From Symbiodinium sp. CCMP2592 (taxonomy: Eukaryota > Sar > Dinophyceae > Suessiales > Symbiodiniaceae), in NCBI GenBank assembly GCA_905221615.1, contig CAJNDT010005735.1, positions 423,001 through 487,000 on the forward strand: a stretch of 64,000 bases of DNA. The letters run 5' to 3'. Positions 39,355 through 50,710 of the stretch are shown in pieces; the first letter of the stretch is position 1, and each line of letters begins with the position of its first letter. A program made the position numbers and the translations under genes. Below the pieces are notes generated by a model. It was not told where the DNA came from. It searched no databases and saw nothing but the letters and a program-made list of their open reading frames with translations.

Positions 39355-40404
39355 GGATCCACAGCTTCGACAGAGACGACTCCCTCGAAGAAACCACGGG
39401 TCCCGCATTGGAACCCGTAGACTTTTGTGAGGGCTATAATCGGCTATGGTCTCTTCCCGGATGGTACCTAGATAATTCATCCAATTCGGGTCCCTGTTTG
39501 GGTCCGAAAAATAGCACCCTCGTAACTATAACCCTAAGCCCTAAACCCTAAAACCCCTAAACTGTGGATCCGACAAATAGCACCTTCGTAACTATAAAAC
39601 ACACCCTGAGGGGGCAACCCGCAGCTCAGAGCAGAGATAGATGCCCCAGGTCTGCGAGATCCAGGTACTTGGAGGATCAGGGCCAATATACTAGGTTCCT
39701 TTAAGGGCTCCTTCAAGGGATCTATATAGGGTTCCTTAAAGGGATCTATAGGGTTTAGGGTTTAGGGTCTACTTGGAGGATCAGGGGACTTAGTAAGTTA
39801 GGTTATAAGTACCTTGATTGGGGCTATAAGTAATTATAAGTATAGTTGCCTTAATTATAACCCTAGCTACTAAGTCCCATGATCCTTCAAGTAGGATTCC
39901 TGAGGAAGTCACACGGAAGTTGAACAAAGGACTGGTCCGACCCTAGCATAGAGAAACCTGCGCAGTCAATCATGCTATTCCTAGGGCGCCTCAGCAAAAG
40001 TATAGTGAAAACACAAGCCCAACAACCCTATTCCAATTACTGCAGCCCTTATATGGGAGTTTCCGAAAATTAGGGGTACCTTATTCTTGGGTCCATATAA
40101 CAAGGATCCTACTACTTAGGGTACTGTACTAGGGCCCCCTATTCTCGGAAACTCCCATATGCACTCAGCTCGACCCTGGCTCCCTTGCCCACCCCCTACT
40201 TGGAGGATCAGGGGACTTAGTAAGCTAGGTTATAAGTACCGAATTGGGGTTACAAGCAATTATAAGTATAGTTACCTTAATTATAACCCTAGTTACTAAG
40301 TCCCATGATCCTTCAAGTACCCCCCCTCCTGCCTCACTGCCGAAACAGGTGCGGCTCTCGCTCTTCATGCGCAGCTTCCTGGAGTTCCGACACAGGGCAG
40401 GTTT
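39355..40404 (-). CDS. Probable upstream exons of the 38-39 kb gene
   Basis: Minus-strand coding islands in order: 40,404-40,311 (LCRNSRKLRMKSESRTCFGS) ending in an IE-D terminus at GAAG|GATC; a ~33 bp island 40,195-40,163 between IE-D and IE-A; 40,030-39,905 (NSMIDCAGFSMLGSDQSFVQ) between IE-A and IE-D; 39,665-39,611 (open in three frames, donor TCAGG|GTGTG); and 39,485-39,355 (NWMNYLGTIREETIADYSPH then LRVPMRDPWFLRGSRLC). I infer a single gene with the exons below 39,225, but not every junction was proven in phase. Confidence 0.4.
39661..39894. mobile_element. IE-D elements, tandem/nested
   Basis: A complete IE-D at 39,768-39,894 (CTACTTGGAGGATCAGGGG to CCATGATCCTTCAAGTAG) plus an extra left terminus at 39,668-39,685 (TACTTGGAGGATCAGG). 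Confidence 0.8.
40053..40158. mobile_element. Inverted-repeat element, family IE-A
   Basis: ATGGGAGTTTCCGAAAATTA to inverse TATTCTCGGAAACTCCCAT, flanked by TAT/AT. Confidence 0.88.
40196..40317. mobile_element. Inverted-repeat element, family IE-D
   Basis: CTACTTGGAGGATCAGGGGA to TCCCATGATCCTTCAAGTA. On the minus strand the predicted intron runs from GA at 40,310 to the AG that ends the other terminus (40,196). Confidence 0.85.
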
Positions 40405-40652
40405 CTAGGGTTACCGACAGCCGCATATATACACATGCAGCAGAGGACACGCATTCCACGGCAAACTTCAAACCAATCAGTTTTCCAGAATGCAAAAGAA
40501 CTACAACCCCCAAGCCGCAGTCACAGAGCGATATCAGAGACAAACAAACTTCTCGGCACCAGCTTTTTTGCATCTCGCTAAATATCCTCTGTGAGGCCAG
40601 CCAGGCACTTGCAGCAACACCATTTGCTGAGGCACCAATGTTCGAAGAGCCC

Positions 40653-41195
40653 TTATTCAGAGACTATTGAACAGCTGTCCTGATCACACACTCGTCCGAG
40701 CACCTGCGCAGCTTCGAGCGAGCGACAAAAGAGGCGTGCCCTAGGCACTTGCTCGATGATGATCCCGAGCAGCTGTAGCTTCAGAGCAATATCCTCGTTG
40801 ACCGATTGACGAAGGACTTTCACATGAAACTTGAAATGATTGCAAAGAGCGGTGTCGGCACTATCTTCGAAGAACCAAGCGGAAGGGCAGATCCTCCTTT
40901 GTGCAAGCAATGCTGTTTTTGTGCTGCAGCACTTGAGGGCCAGCAGCACTGCATGCTCTGGGAGCTGTCTGAAGCCAAGCTTTTTTGCCGGCAATGGCCT
41001 AAATTCGTGCCAGGACCAGAGCGGAGGTGTCGGCAGCGTCAGCAGCACATAGCGTAGCACTGTATCACCAACCACAGCGAGTTGCTGGTCTTTGACTTGA
41101 TTTGACTGGACTAGTTGGCCGTGCATTCTCACAGAAGACCAAGACAGGCTGTGCTGCGCACATCGTGGCCCACGCTTGATCAGCTTCGCCACCAT
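40653..41195 (-). CDS. Hypothetical protein exon (180 codons), stop at 40,653
   Basis: Minus-strand frame with good codon bias. It includes QQLAVVGDTVLRYVLLTLP, WHEFRPLPAKKLGFRQLPEH and NEDIALKLQLLGIIIEQVPR, ending CSIVSE and TAA. The GDTVL phrase is faintly reminiscent of the GDAVL signature of RNase III-fold proteins, but the acidic residues expected around it are not clear, so I do not assign that family. The 5' end probably continues upstream of 41,195. Confidence 0.42.
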   Translation of the reverse strand: MVAKLIKRGPRCAQHSLSWSSVRMHGQLVQSNQVKDQQLAVVGDTVLRYVLLTLPTPPLWSWHEFRPLPAKKLGFRQLPEHAVLLALKCCSTKTALLAQRRICPSAWFFEDSADTALCNHFKFHVKVLRQSVNEDIALKLQLLGIIIEQVPRARLFCRSLEAAQVLGRVCDQDSCSIVSE

Positions 41196-42050
41196 TTCTC
41201 ATAAGGCAGACTTCAATCGAAACTTACATGGACCAGAGACAACGCTACCAGAGGCAACACTGCGAAGACAGCAGGCTGACGCAACGCGGAACTTGAGGAA
41301 GCTACCTGCTACCTGTTGCTCGCATTCACCAAACGGGAAGCGCAACCTAGGCCACCCAGGCATTTGACTGGGAACACAGGGCGCGAGCTGGCTGCGCTCA
41401 GGATGTGTCAACCGCAAGGTTCACCACGCTCTCAGCAGGAAAGACGGGCCTGCCGCGCCTCTGAACCCTGCTCTTCCAAAAAGGAGAAGCGCAGGCCGGA
41501 CAGGACATTCGCACCACAAGCAGGCGAGGGCAGCTGCGCCGGAATTGCACCCCCTTCACCTGAAGTACCTCAGACTCGGTGCCTGGACACACTTGACCGG
41601 CGACGCATCACACAGGTGCGAGGGACACAGAGAGTGGATTCACCGCGAGACCCTCCATGACAGCTGAGAAAATTGCCTGTGCATCCTTGTGCGCGCTTTC
41701 TTATCTTTGCAGCATGCCTTGGCCTTGCCATGTAAACCTGCGTGATGCTGAAGCCTCGAAGCGCAGCTGGAGAAGCACGCCCTCCCACGAGCACCATGCG
41801 CATGCAGTGCTGATGCAGCCCTTTCTGACTGCTGCTGTTGCACGGAGCTTGCAGCTTTCTTCCCCCATCTTGAACCTGCGTTAGCGTCCAGGAACTCGTC
41901 GACCCCCAAGCTAGAGCGCTTTCTTCAGCTGTCCAGCCTTCTCGCACGTGATCCAAGTATGAACTTCGACTGTCTTACCGGCATGCACCTGCACCCCGTC
42001 CTAAAACGAGTACAAGTTTTCGCTCCGACATTTGGACTGGTGACCGGTGC
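41160..42050. repeat. Diverged duplication, copy a (partner 46,250-47,060)
   Basis: Shared phrases include AGACAGCAGGCTGACGCAAC, GGGAACACAGGGCGCGAGC and GACATTCGCACCACAAGCAG, with ~80-90% identity by eye and small indels. Frames on both strands are broken in one copy or the other, so no gene is assigned. Confidence 0.7.
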
Positions 42051-43321
42051 CTTGCGGAACGCCGTACCTTGTGATTGGGTCTTGCGTTTCGGGTTTAGGG
42101 TTTAGCGTCTAGGGCTAGCTTGGGCATGCCCGAGGAGCTGGCAAAGCCCGTGCTCGATGCCTCACATTCTGAGGCGACATCGGCGAAGTCTTGCAACGAC
42201 TTCCCTTCCGACCAGTTCGCGTGTCCTGCTGCGACGGTGCCGCAAGCAGGCGCAGCTGCGCCCAGGCATGAACTTCGACTGTCTTACAGGCATGCACCTG
42301 CAGCCCGTCCTAAAACCAGTACAAGGTTTCGCTCCCACATCTGGACTGGTGGCTTGCGGCTCGCCGTACCTTGTGATTGGGTCTTCCGTTTCGGGTGTAG
42401 GGTTTAGGGTCTAGGGCTAGCTTGGGCATGCCCGAGGAGCTGGCAAAGTCCGTGCTCGTGCCTCACATTCTGAGGCGACATCGGCGAAGTCTTGCAACGA
42501 CTTCCCTTCCGACCAGTTCGCGTGTCCTGCTGCGACGGTGCCGCAAGCAGGCGCAGCTGCGCCCAGGCATGAACTTCGACTGTCTTACAGGCATGCACCT
42601 GCAGCCCGTCCTAAAACCAGTACAAGGTTTCGCTCCCACATCTGGACTGGTGGCTTGCGGCTCGCCGTACCTTGTGATTGGGTCTTCCGTTTCGGGTGTA
42701 GGGTTTAGGGTCTAGGGCTAGCTTGGGCATGCCCGAGGAGCTGGCAAAGCCCGTGCTCGATGCCTCACATTCTGAGGCGACATCGGCGAAGTCTTGCAAC
42801 GACTTCCCTTCCGACCAGTTCGCGTGTCCTGCTGCGACGGTGCCGCAAGCAGGCGCAGCTGCGCCCAGGCATGAACTTCGACTGTCTTACAGGCATGCAC
42901 CTGCAGCCCGTCCTAAAACCAGTACAAGGTTTCGCTCCCACATCTGGACTGGTGGCTTGCGGCTCGCCGTACCTTGTGATTGGGTCTTCCGTTTCGGGTG
43001 TAGGGTTTAGGGTCTAGGGCTAGCTTGGGCATGCCCGAGGAGCTGGCAAAGCCCGTGCTCGTGCCTCACATTCTGAGACGATATCGGCGAAGTCTTGCAA
43101 CGACTTCTCTTCCGACCAGGTGTCCTGCTGCGACGGTGCCGCAAGCAGGCGCAGCTGCGCACAGGTATGAACTTCGACTGTCTTACCGGCATGCACCTGC
43201 ACCCCGTCCTAAAACAACTACAAGTTTTCGCTCCCACATTTGGACTGGTGGCTCACGGATCACCGTTCCTTGAGATTGAGTCTTCCGTTTCGGGTCTAGC
43301 GTTTAGGGTCTAGAGTCTAGG
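41959..43321. repeat. ~302 bp tandem repeat array
   Basis: Unit starts (GCTAGCTTGGGCATGCCCGA) at 42,114, 42,416, 42,717, 43,019 and 43,322 give periods of 301-303 bp; a partial unit precedes at 41,959. The central three are nearly identical. Each unit ends in TTTCGGGTGTAGGGTTTAGG, so a telomere-like heptamer is part of the unit. Conserved frames on both strands simply follow the repeat. Confidence 0.92.
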
Positions 43322-44200
43322 GCTAGCTTGGGCATGCCCGAGGAGCTGGAAAAGCCCGTTCTCGCTCGAGCAGTCAGCTCTTGCAGGGCGGACGCACAGC
43401 CGAGCCCTTGGCCCTTGCTGCATCAAACACATGTCTCCGGTAGCAAAGGCCATTGCGTTCGTGACGCAGGCTTCGTCGGAAATCAAGCATGCGGATCCAA
43501 CGCGGTTTTCGTGACGCCCAAAACTCTAAGAGCATGCCGGTGGAGTGGGAATGACGGCTGCTGCGGCAAGGCAACAGCGAAAGCACACTGTGCAGCCCTT
43601 GGGGATGCCCGAGGAGATGGCAAAGCCCGTGCTCGATGCCTCACATTCTGAGACGATATCGGCGAAGTCTTGCAACGACTTCCCTTCTGACCAGTTCGCG
43701 TGTGCACAGGCGACTGTCTTACCGGCATGCACCTGCACACCGTCCTAAAACCAGTACAAGGTTTCGCTCCCACATCTGGACTGGTGGCTTGCGGCTCGCC
43801 GTCCCTTAAGATTGAGTCTTCCGTTTCGGGTTTAGGGTTTAGGGTCTAGGGCTAGCTTGGGCATGCCCGAGGAGCTGGCAAAGTCCGTGCTCGTGCCTCA
43901 CATTCTGAGACGATATCGGCGAAGTCTTGCAACGACTGACCTTCCGACCAGTTCGCATGTCCTGCTGCGACGGAGCCGCTTGCAGTTGCACACAGGCATG
44001 AACTTCGACTGTCTTAGCGGTATGCACCTGCACCCCGTCCTAACACAAGTACAAGTTTTCGCTCCCACATTTGGACTGGTGGCTCGCGGATCACCGTTCC
44101 TTGAGATTGAGTCTTCCGTTTCGGGTCTAGCGTTTAGGGTCTAGTGTCTAGGGCCAGCTTGGGCATGCCCGAGGAGCTGGCAAAGCCCGTGCTCGATGCC
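43322..44200. repeat. Degenerate 302 bp units mixed with a second repeat
   Basis: Partial units at 43,322, 43,602, 43,850 and 44,152, with pieces replaced by the CCCTTGCTG repeat listed next. Confidence 0.8.
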
Positions 44201-44447
44201 TCACGTCCAGATTTCGAGCAGCCAGCTCACATGGGGCGGACACACAGCCGAGCCCTTGGCCCTTGCTGCAGCAAACACATGTCTCTGGTGGCAAAGGCCA
44301 TTAGCCAACAACAGCGCAGAAATCTGGAAAAAAACATGCCGGTGGAGTGGTGGGAGACTGACAAGGGGGTCGAGGCCAGGGCATTCTTGTGCAAACTGAA
44401 CCTAAACCCTAACTCCTAAACCCTACAAAGCCCCTTAGTCCGGCCCG

Positions 44448-45040
44448 AAAGCTTTGACGCAAAACCTGGAAGTTGCACGGCGCGTCACGGGCAGATTAAC
44501 GGTTCGTCTCGGGTAAAGCCGGGGTTTCCAATCGGCAGCTCCAAGGGTACTATAAGGGTCCTTTTAAGGGTACTGTAAGGGTTTATAGAGTTTCCGAAAA
44601 TTATGGGGTACCTTATTTTGGGAGCTTTGAAGACAGCGCCGACTGGTTCTAGGACCCTTGCTTTCCGGGCTAGCCTCGTAATGACATCTTCACCGGTCAC
44701 GCCGGTCGCGCGGTGGAAGCCTCTGCTGTTTCATGAAGCCCCAGAGAACTAAGCGGATCGGCAGTGGGACTTGGAAGATTTCAACTCATAAACCCTGACT
44801 GAGCCCTGAATCCTAAACCCCAGAATGAGTTGACGAACTAGGCAGTGCATTCTGCCCTTAAGCCGCCACTCCAAAGGCTGGACGCAAGCTGGGGCCTTTG
44901 CTATGCCCAAAGGCGGTGTGAAGAGTCCTCCGTAGGATGGGAGAGGAGCCAACTGCTTTGTCATCTGAGTCGCTTCGCCTCAAGCCGAGGGTCAGCGAGT
45001 TGCCTGGATGGGTCTTAGAAGTCCCTCCTAGGGCCCAAGT
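44448..45040. repeat. Duplication copy with an IE-A fragment inserted (partner 48,189-48,720)
   Basis: Matches 48,189-48,720 closely. At 44,540-44,624 ~85 bp (AAGGGTACTATAAGGGTCC... GAGTTTCCGAAAATTATGGG) replaces ACGCA of the partner, a fragmentary IE-A insertion. Confidence 0.85.
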
Positions 45041-46249
45041 CAAGGTTTTAGTTTAGGGCTAGCTTGAGCGTGCAGGAGGACCCGGCAAAGTCAGTGCTCA
45101 ATTTCGAGCAGTCAGCTCACGTAGGGCGGACACACAGCCGAGCCCTTGGCCCTTGCTGCGGCAAATACACATGTCCAGTGGCAAAGGCCATTGCGTTCGC
45201 CACGCAGGCTTCGTCGGAAGTCAAGCATGCGGATCCAACGACATTGTCGTGACGCCCAAAACACCCACCAGCATCGCAGAAATCTCTAAGAGCATGCCGT
45301 GGGAATGACTGCTGCTGCGGCACGGCAACAAGCCCAATCCAAATCAGCGAAAGCACACTGCGCAGCCCCGTGGTGTGGCAGAAGCATTGCATACCTCAAA
45401 CTCCAAGCTATAAAGGAACAGCATGAGTTGTACTTTCAGGAAATGCAAACATTCAAAGTAGAACACTCTCCCGCAAGGTCCAAGTATCCAGAAATAGAGC
45501 TCCAGGTGCCAGAAGAACGGCCCATGATTACAGGGGGAGGTGGCGGGGGTAGCATGTTGTAATTGTGCATGTATCTGCAAAATTGACACATGCATGCAGC
45601 CCTTGCTGCGGCAAATACACGTGTCCAGTGGCGAAGGCCATTGCGTTCGTGACGCAGGCTTGGTGGGAAGTCAAGCATGCGGACCCATCGTCGTTTCGTT
45701 ACACCCAAAACACCCAACAGCATCGCAGAAATCTCTGAGAGCATGCCGGTGGAGTGTGACTGCTGCTGCAACTGCAACGGCAAGCCAACCCCAAACGGGC
45801 GACAACACACTGTCCAACTCTTGGGCGTGGCAGAAGCACGGCTCCTGTTGCTCAGGTCACGCAAACTTCCTGTGTAAAGGTCCGGCAGAAGAGCAGGAAG
45901 GACTGCTGCTGCAGCTACAAGTGCAATGCGATCATCGCTTGGGGCACGCCTTTGCCCTTGCTGCGGCAAACACATGTCTGCAGCGGCGAAGGCCAGAGCG
46001 TTCGTGACGCAGGCTTGGTCGGAAGTCAAGCATGCGGATCCATCGTCGTTTTCGTTACACGCAAAACAGCCAACAGCATCGCAGAAATCTCTTAGAGCAT
46101 GCCGGTGGAATGCGACTGCTGCTGCAACTGCACGGTAAGCCAACCCCAAACGGGCGACAACACACTGTGCAGCCCTTGGGCGTGGCAGAAGCACGGCTCC
46201 TGTTGCCCAGGTCACATGACATCAAGTATGCAGACTTCCTGTTATGCGC

Positions 46250-47060
46250 GCATCGTAGCCCATGCTTCATCAGCCTCGCCATCATTTTTCATGAGACCGA
46301 CTTCAATCAAAACTTCGCGTAGACAGCAAGCTGATGCAACGCCGTACTTGCTCCTGCCCTGATGAGAGGAAGCTGCCTGCTACCTGTTGCGTGGCTTGCT
46401 GGAAAGATCTCCCCACCCCGACAGATACATCAGCAACGTGTCCGCAATAAGAGGAAATCCTGGCCAAAGCAGCACTCAATATGCACCTCGCGACTTCAAT
46501 ATCAAAGCTTCCACGATTGAAAATCCTCAAAAGAGATTTACGTGTGAACTTAGCGTGAAGTCCGGTCTAACTGTCCCTATGGAGGATGACTCGGACTGGC
46601 GCCGAAGATCTGGCCTCCAACAACGGCATCTTCATGAACAGCATGGACATCAGATGGATCAAGGATGAGCACCCTTGCCTGGGAACACAGGGCGCGAGCC
46701 GGCTGCGCTTAGGGTGCGTCAACTGCCAGGCTCACCACGCTCTCAGCACCAAACGGCCTGCCGTGCCTCTGAACCTTGCTCTTCTAGAAATGAGAAGCGC
46801 AGGCCGGAAAGGACATTCGCACCACAAGCAGGCGGGGGAAGCTGCGCCGGTTTTGCACGGCCTTCACACCGCGCTTGCAGCCTTCTTCCCCCATCCTGAA
46901 CCCGGGTTAGCATCCGGGAACTTGTCGGCCACCAAGCTACGGCGCTTTCTTCAGGCCTTCTCGCACGTTATCCAGGTATGAACTTCGACTGTCTTACCGG
47001 CATGCACCTGTACCCCGTCCTAAAGCAAGTACAAGTTTGCGCTCCAACATTTGGACTGGT
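46250..47060. repeat. Diverged duplication, copy b (partner 41,160-42,050)
   Basis: See copy a; contains an extra ~200 bp (46,420-46,660) absent from copy a. Confidence 0.7.
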
Positions 47061-47932
47061 ATCGCCGTCCCCTCAAACTCCAAGCTATAAAGGATTAGCA
47101 TGAGTTGTTCTTTCAGGAAATACAAACATTTAAGCTAGAACACTCTCCCGCAAGGACCAAGTATCCAGAAATAGAGCTCCTGCCCATGATTACGGGGGGA
47201 GGTGGCGGGGGTAGCATGTTGTAATTGTGCATGTATCTGCACACATGACACATGCATGCAGCCCTTGCTGCGGCAAATACACGTGTCCATTGGCGAAGGC
47301 CATTGCGTTCGTGACGCAGGCTTGGTCGGAAGATGTCGGAAGTCAAGCATGCGGATCCATCGTCGTTTTCGTTACGCCCAAAACACCCAGCAGCATCGCA
47401 GAAATCTCTGAAAGCATGCCGGTGGAGTGTGACTGCTGCTGCAACGGCACAGCAAGCCAATTCCAAACGGGCGACAACACACTGTTCAACCCTTGGGCGT
47501 GGCAGAAGCACTGCTCCTGTTGCCCAGCTCCAGCACAGCTAGTAGCACGACATGACATCAAGTAAGCAAATTTCCGGTGTAAAGGTCCGGCAGAAGAGCA
47601 GGAAGGACTGCTGCTGCTACAAGTGCAAATGCGATCATCGCTTGGGACACACAGCCGAGCCCTTGGCCCCTGCTGCGGCAAACACATGTCTGCAGTGGCG
47701 AAGCCCCTTGCGTTCGTGACGCAGGCTCGGTCGGAAGTCAAGCATGCGGATCCATCGTCGTTTTCGTTACGCCCAAAACAGCCAACAGCAGCGCAGAAAT
47801 CTGAAAAAAACATGCCGGTGGAATGAGAGACTGACAAGGAGGTCGAGGCCAGGGCATTCTTGTGCAGACTGAACCTAAACCCTAACTCCTAGACCCTACC
47901 AAGCCAAGTTCAGACCCGAAGCTTTGATGCAA

Positions 47933-48444
47933 AACCTGGAAGTTGCGCGACGCGTCAAGGGTAAAATCATGAGTTGGTCACGGGCATTCGTCTCGGGTAA
48001 AGCCGGGGTTTTCAATCTGCAGCTCCAAACGCAGAGCTTTGAAGACAGCGCCGACTGGTTCTAGGACCCTTGCTTTCCTTGCTAGCCTCGTGATGACATC
48101 TTCACCGGTCACGCCGGTCGCGCGGTCGAAGCCTCTGCTGTTTCATGAAGCCCCAGAGAACTAAGCGGATCGGCAGTGGGACTTGGAAGCTTTGATGCCA
48201 AACCTGGAAGTTGCGCGACGCGTCAAGGGTAAAATCATGAGTTGGTCACGGGCATTCGTCTCGGGTAAAGCCGGGGTTTTCAATCTGCAGCTCCAAACGC
48301 AGAGCTTTGAAGACAGCGCCGACTGGTTCTAGGACCCTTGCTTTCCTTGCTAGCCTCGTGATGACATCTTCACCGGTCACGCCGGTCGCGCGGTCGAAGC
48401 CTCTGCTGTTTCATGAAGCCCCAGAGAACTAAGCGGATCGGCAG
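47933..48444. repeat. 256 bp tandem duplication
   Basis: Units 47,933-48,188 and 48,189-48,444 are nearly identical (AAACCTGGAAGTTGCGCGAC to GGATCGGCAGTGGGACTTGG). Confidence 0.93.
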
Positions 48445-48770
48445 TGGGACTTGGAAGATTTCAACTCATAAACCCTGACTGAGCCCTGAATCCTAAACCC
48501 CAGAATGAGTTGACGAACTAGGCAGTGCATTCTGCCCTTAAGCCGCCACTCCAAAGGCTGGACGCAAGCTGGGGCCTTTGCTATGCCCAAAGGCAGTGTG
48601 AAGAGTGCTCCATAGGATGGGAGAGGAGACAACTGCTTTGTCATCTGAGTCGCTTCGCCTCAAGCCGAGGGTCAGCGAGTTGCCTGGATGGGTCTTAGAA
48701 GTCCCTCCTAGGGCCCAAGCCCACTTGCATCAACTATGCGGAAGGAAGCCCTCGAAGGCACCGTGAATGT

Positions 48771-48906
48771 AATCCTTAAAGGAGCCCTTGGAGGAACCCT
48801 TAAAGGAATCCTTAAGGGAGACCTTAAGGGAGCCCTTAAAGGAGCCTTAAAAGGAACCCTTAAAGGAACCCTTAGAAGGAGCCCTTAAAAGGAGCCCTTA
48901 TAGGGG
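48771..48906. repeat. Tandem 12-14 bp repeat (CCCTTAAAGGAG)n
   Basis: About eleven imperfect units such as AACCCTTAAAGGAACCCTTA; same motif as the shorter AAGGGTTCC runs elsewhere. Confidence 0.9.
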
Positions 48907-49058
48907 CCTCCTGTGCAGCTCTTGCAGGCATCGCAGGAACGCATCGTGTTCTTATTATTCTCAATACGCGCAGCTCAGGTCCCTGCTGCTCATCTCGCCT
49001 ACCTTCCTACATGTTGGCGGGTTTAGGGTTTAGTGTCCGCTGCTACCTTCAAACGCTG

Positions 49059-49610
49059 GGAAGTGGTAGCCGAGCTCCTTCCTGAAAGAAAAATGTTCAC
49101 ATCACACGCCGTCCCCCTGTGACAACCTCTTGGAAATTCATGCCTGATCTTGCGGATGCGCTCGATTCCAAGATCAACATGTTCGTGCCCGAGTAGGCAT
49201 GACAAAGCGGAGCGGCTTTGTGCAATCTTGGGCGGGGCGGGGTCCAATTGCAGGTCTTCGGAGTGCGAAGCCCGTGATCAGGATGGCTTTGCAATGAATG
49301 TCCAGCGAAAGCTTCGTGATCACAGCCGATCCCTCCGAGCTGGCGTCACCTTGATCATCATCTGCTTACAAAGCTCACGTCCCACGCATGGGCTCAGACT
49401 TGAACGGCCAAGGCCACGGACAGCCTGGATGTCACAGGCGTTGCAGACTTGAGGGCACCAGTTTCAGACTTGTCAAAGACCCACGGCTGGCAGTCTCGGA
49501 AAGCGGTACCCTCAGCTCGATGGCCTGCACTTCCTGGCAGCAGCCTGGGAGAAGAGTTGCAGACATGAAGAAGCGATCTTGGGCAGGCACGCGCGGCCGT
49601 CGCAGCACTA
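49059..49610. repeat. ~550 bp duplication, copy a (partner 50,165-50,710)
   Basis: Near-identical to 50,165-50,710. A plus-strand frame within both (TTSWKFMPDLADALDSKINM then FVPE, TAG at about 49,192-49,194) resembles a terminal exon, but nothing else supports a gene. Confidence 0.9.
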
Positions 49611-50164
49611 GCTTTAAACATATCTGCTGTAGTTGCTGGAGATGGACTGCTGCCAAAACACCAACCAGTGGCATTTCAGCCTTGGCTGCCCTGTTGCATT
49701 GCCGGCTGGGCTCATACAACTCAAACAGTGTTGAGCATCAGAGGCTGCACCAACCCCTAAAGCGTGGACGCGTCTGCCTGCCCTCCATTGCTCCCGCTTA
49801 CTTTCAACAGGACTTCGGTTCTTCGGACCTTTACAATTTATGCAGCTGGCTGGATTCCGGTGAGTCGCTGCAGTGCAGTTCTCACATATGCAAATTTGTT
49901 TCTTTCAGCTCCAGGAACGTTTCCGCGTGGTGGTCTCTGTTGAGCATGTTCCGGTACCAAATAAAACTCCCGGTGGGCCCGCCACAAGGATAAGGTTTTG
50001 GGAATCGTGCTTGCAAGAAACCAGAAGGCCCAAGTAACAGCGTGTGTTCGGCCGCAGTGCACAATGTGACCGCATCTGAGGGGCAGGCTAGTAAGGCCAG
50101 CTGCTTGCCTGTCTGACTTGCGGTATCTTGTGGTCAGCGTGGGCAGCAGCCCGTAATTCAAAGT

Positions 50165-50710
50165 TGGGAAGTGGTAGCCGAGCTCCTTCCTGAAAGAAAA
50201 ATGTTCACATCACACGCCGTCCCCCTGTGACAACCTCTTGGAAATTCATGCCTGATCTTGCGGATGCGCTCGATTCCAAGATCAACATGTTCGTGCCCGA
50301 GTAGGCATGACAAAGCGGAGCGGCTTTGTGCAATCTTGGGGGGGGCGGGGTCCAATTGCAGGTCTTCGGAGTGCGAAGCCCGTGATCAGGATGGCTTTGC
50401 AATGAATGTCCAGCGAAAGCTTCGTGATCACAGCCGATCCCTCCGAGCTGGCGTCACCTTGATCATCATCTGCTTACAAAGCTCATGCTCCACGCATGGG
50501 CTCAGACTTGAACGGCCAAGGCCACGGACAGCCTGGATGTCACAGGCGTTGCAGACTTGAGGGTACCAGTTTCAGCTTGTCAAAAACTCACGGCTGGCAG
50601 TCTCGGAAAGCGGTACCCTCAGCTCGATGGCCTGCACTTCCTGGCAGCAGCCTGGGAGAAGAGTTGCAGACATGAAGAAGCGGTCTTGGGTAGGCACACG
50701 TGAGGAGTTC
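50165..50710. repeat. ~550 bp duplication, copy b
   Basis: Partner of 49,059-49,610, 1.1 kb downstream in direct orientation; few substitutions. Confidence 0.9.

Larger units (their letters stand above)
43400..47830. repeat. Dispersed repeat (CCCTTGGCCCTTGCTGCRGC family)
   Basis: A ~180 bp unit (CTTGCTGCGGCAAAYACAYG, AAGGCCATTGCGTTCGTGAC, GAAGTCAAGCATGCGGATCC, AGAGCATGCCGGTGGAGTG) recurs near 43,400, 44,245, 45,140, 45,600, 45,955, 47,260 and 47,660. Longer frames here are repeat-driven. Confidence 0.85.

Noticed and set aside
40653-41195. RNase III assignment from the GDTVL phrase
   Set aside because: Only a four-to-five residue resemblance; the rest of the RNase III signature is not visible.
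42110-43321. CRISPR-like array
   Set aside because: Unit length is ~302 bp with no alternating short repeats and unique spacers; it is an ordinary tandem satellite.
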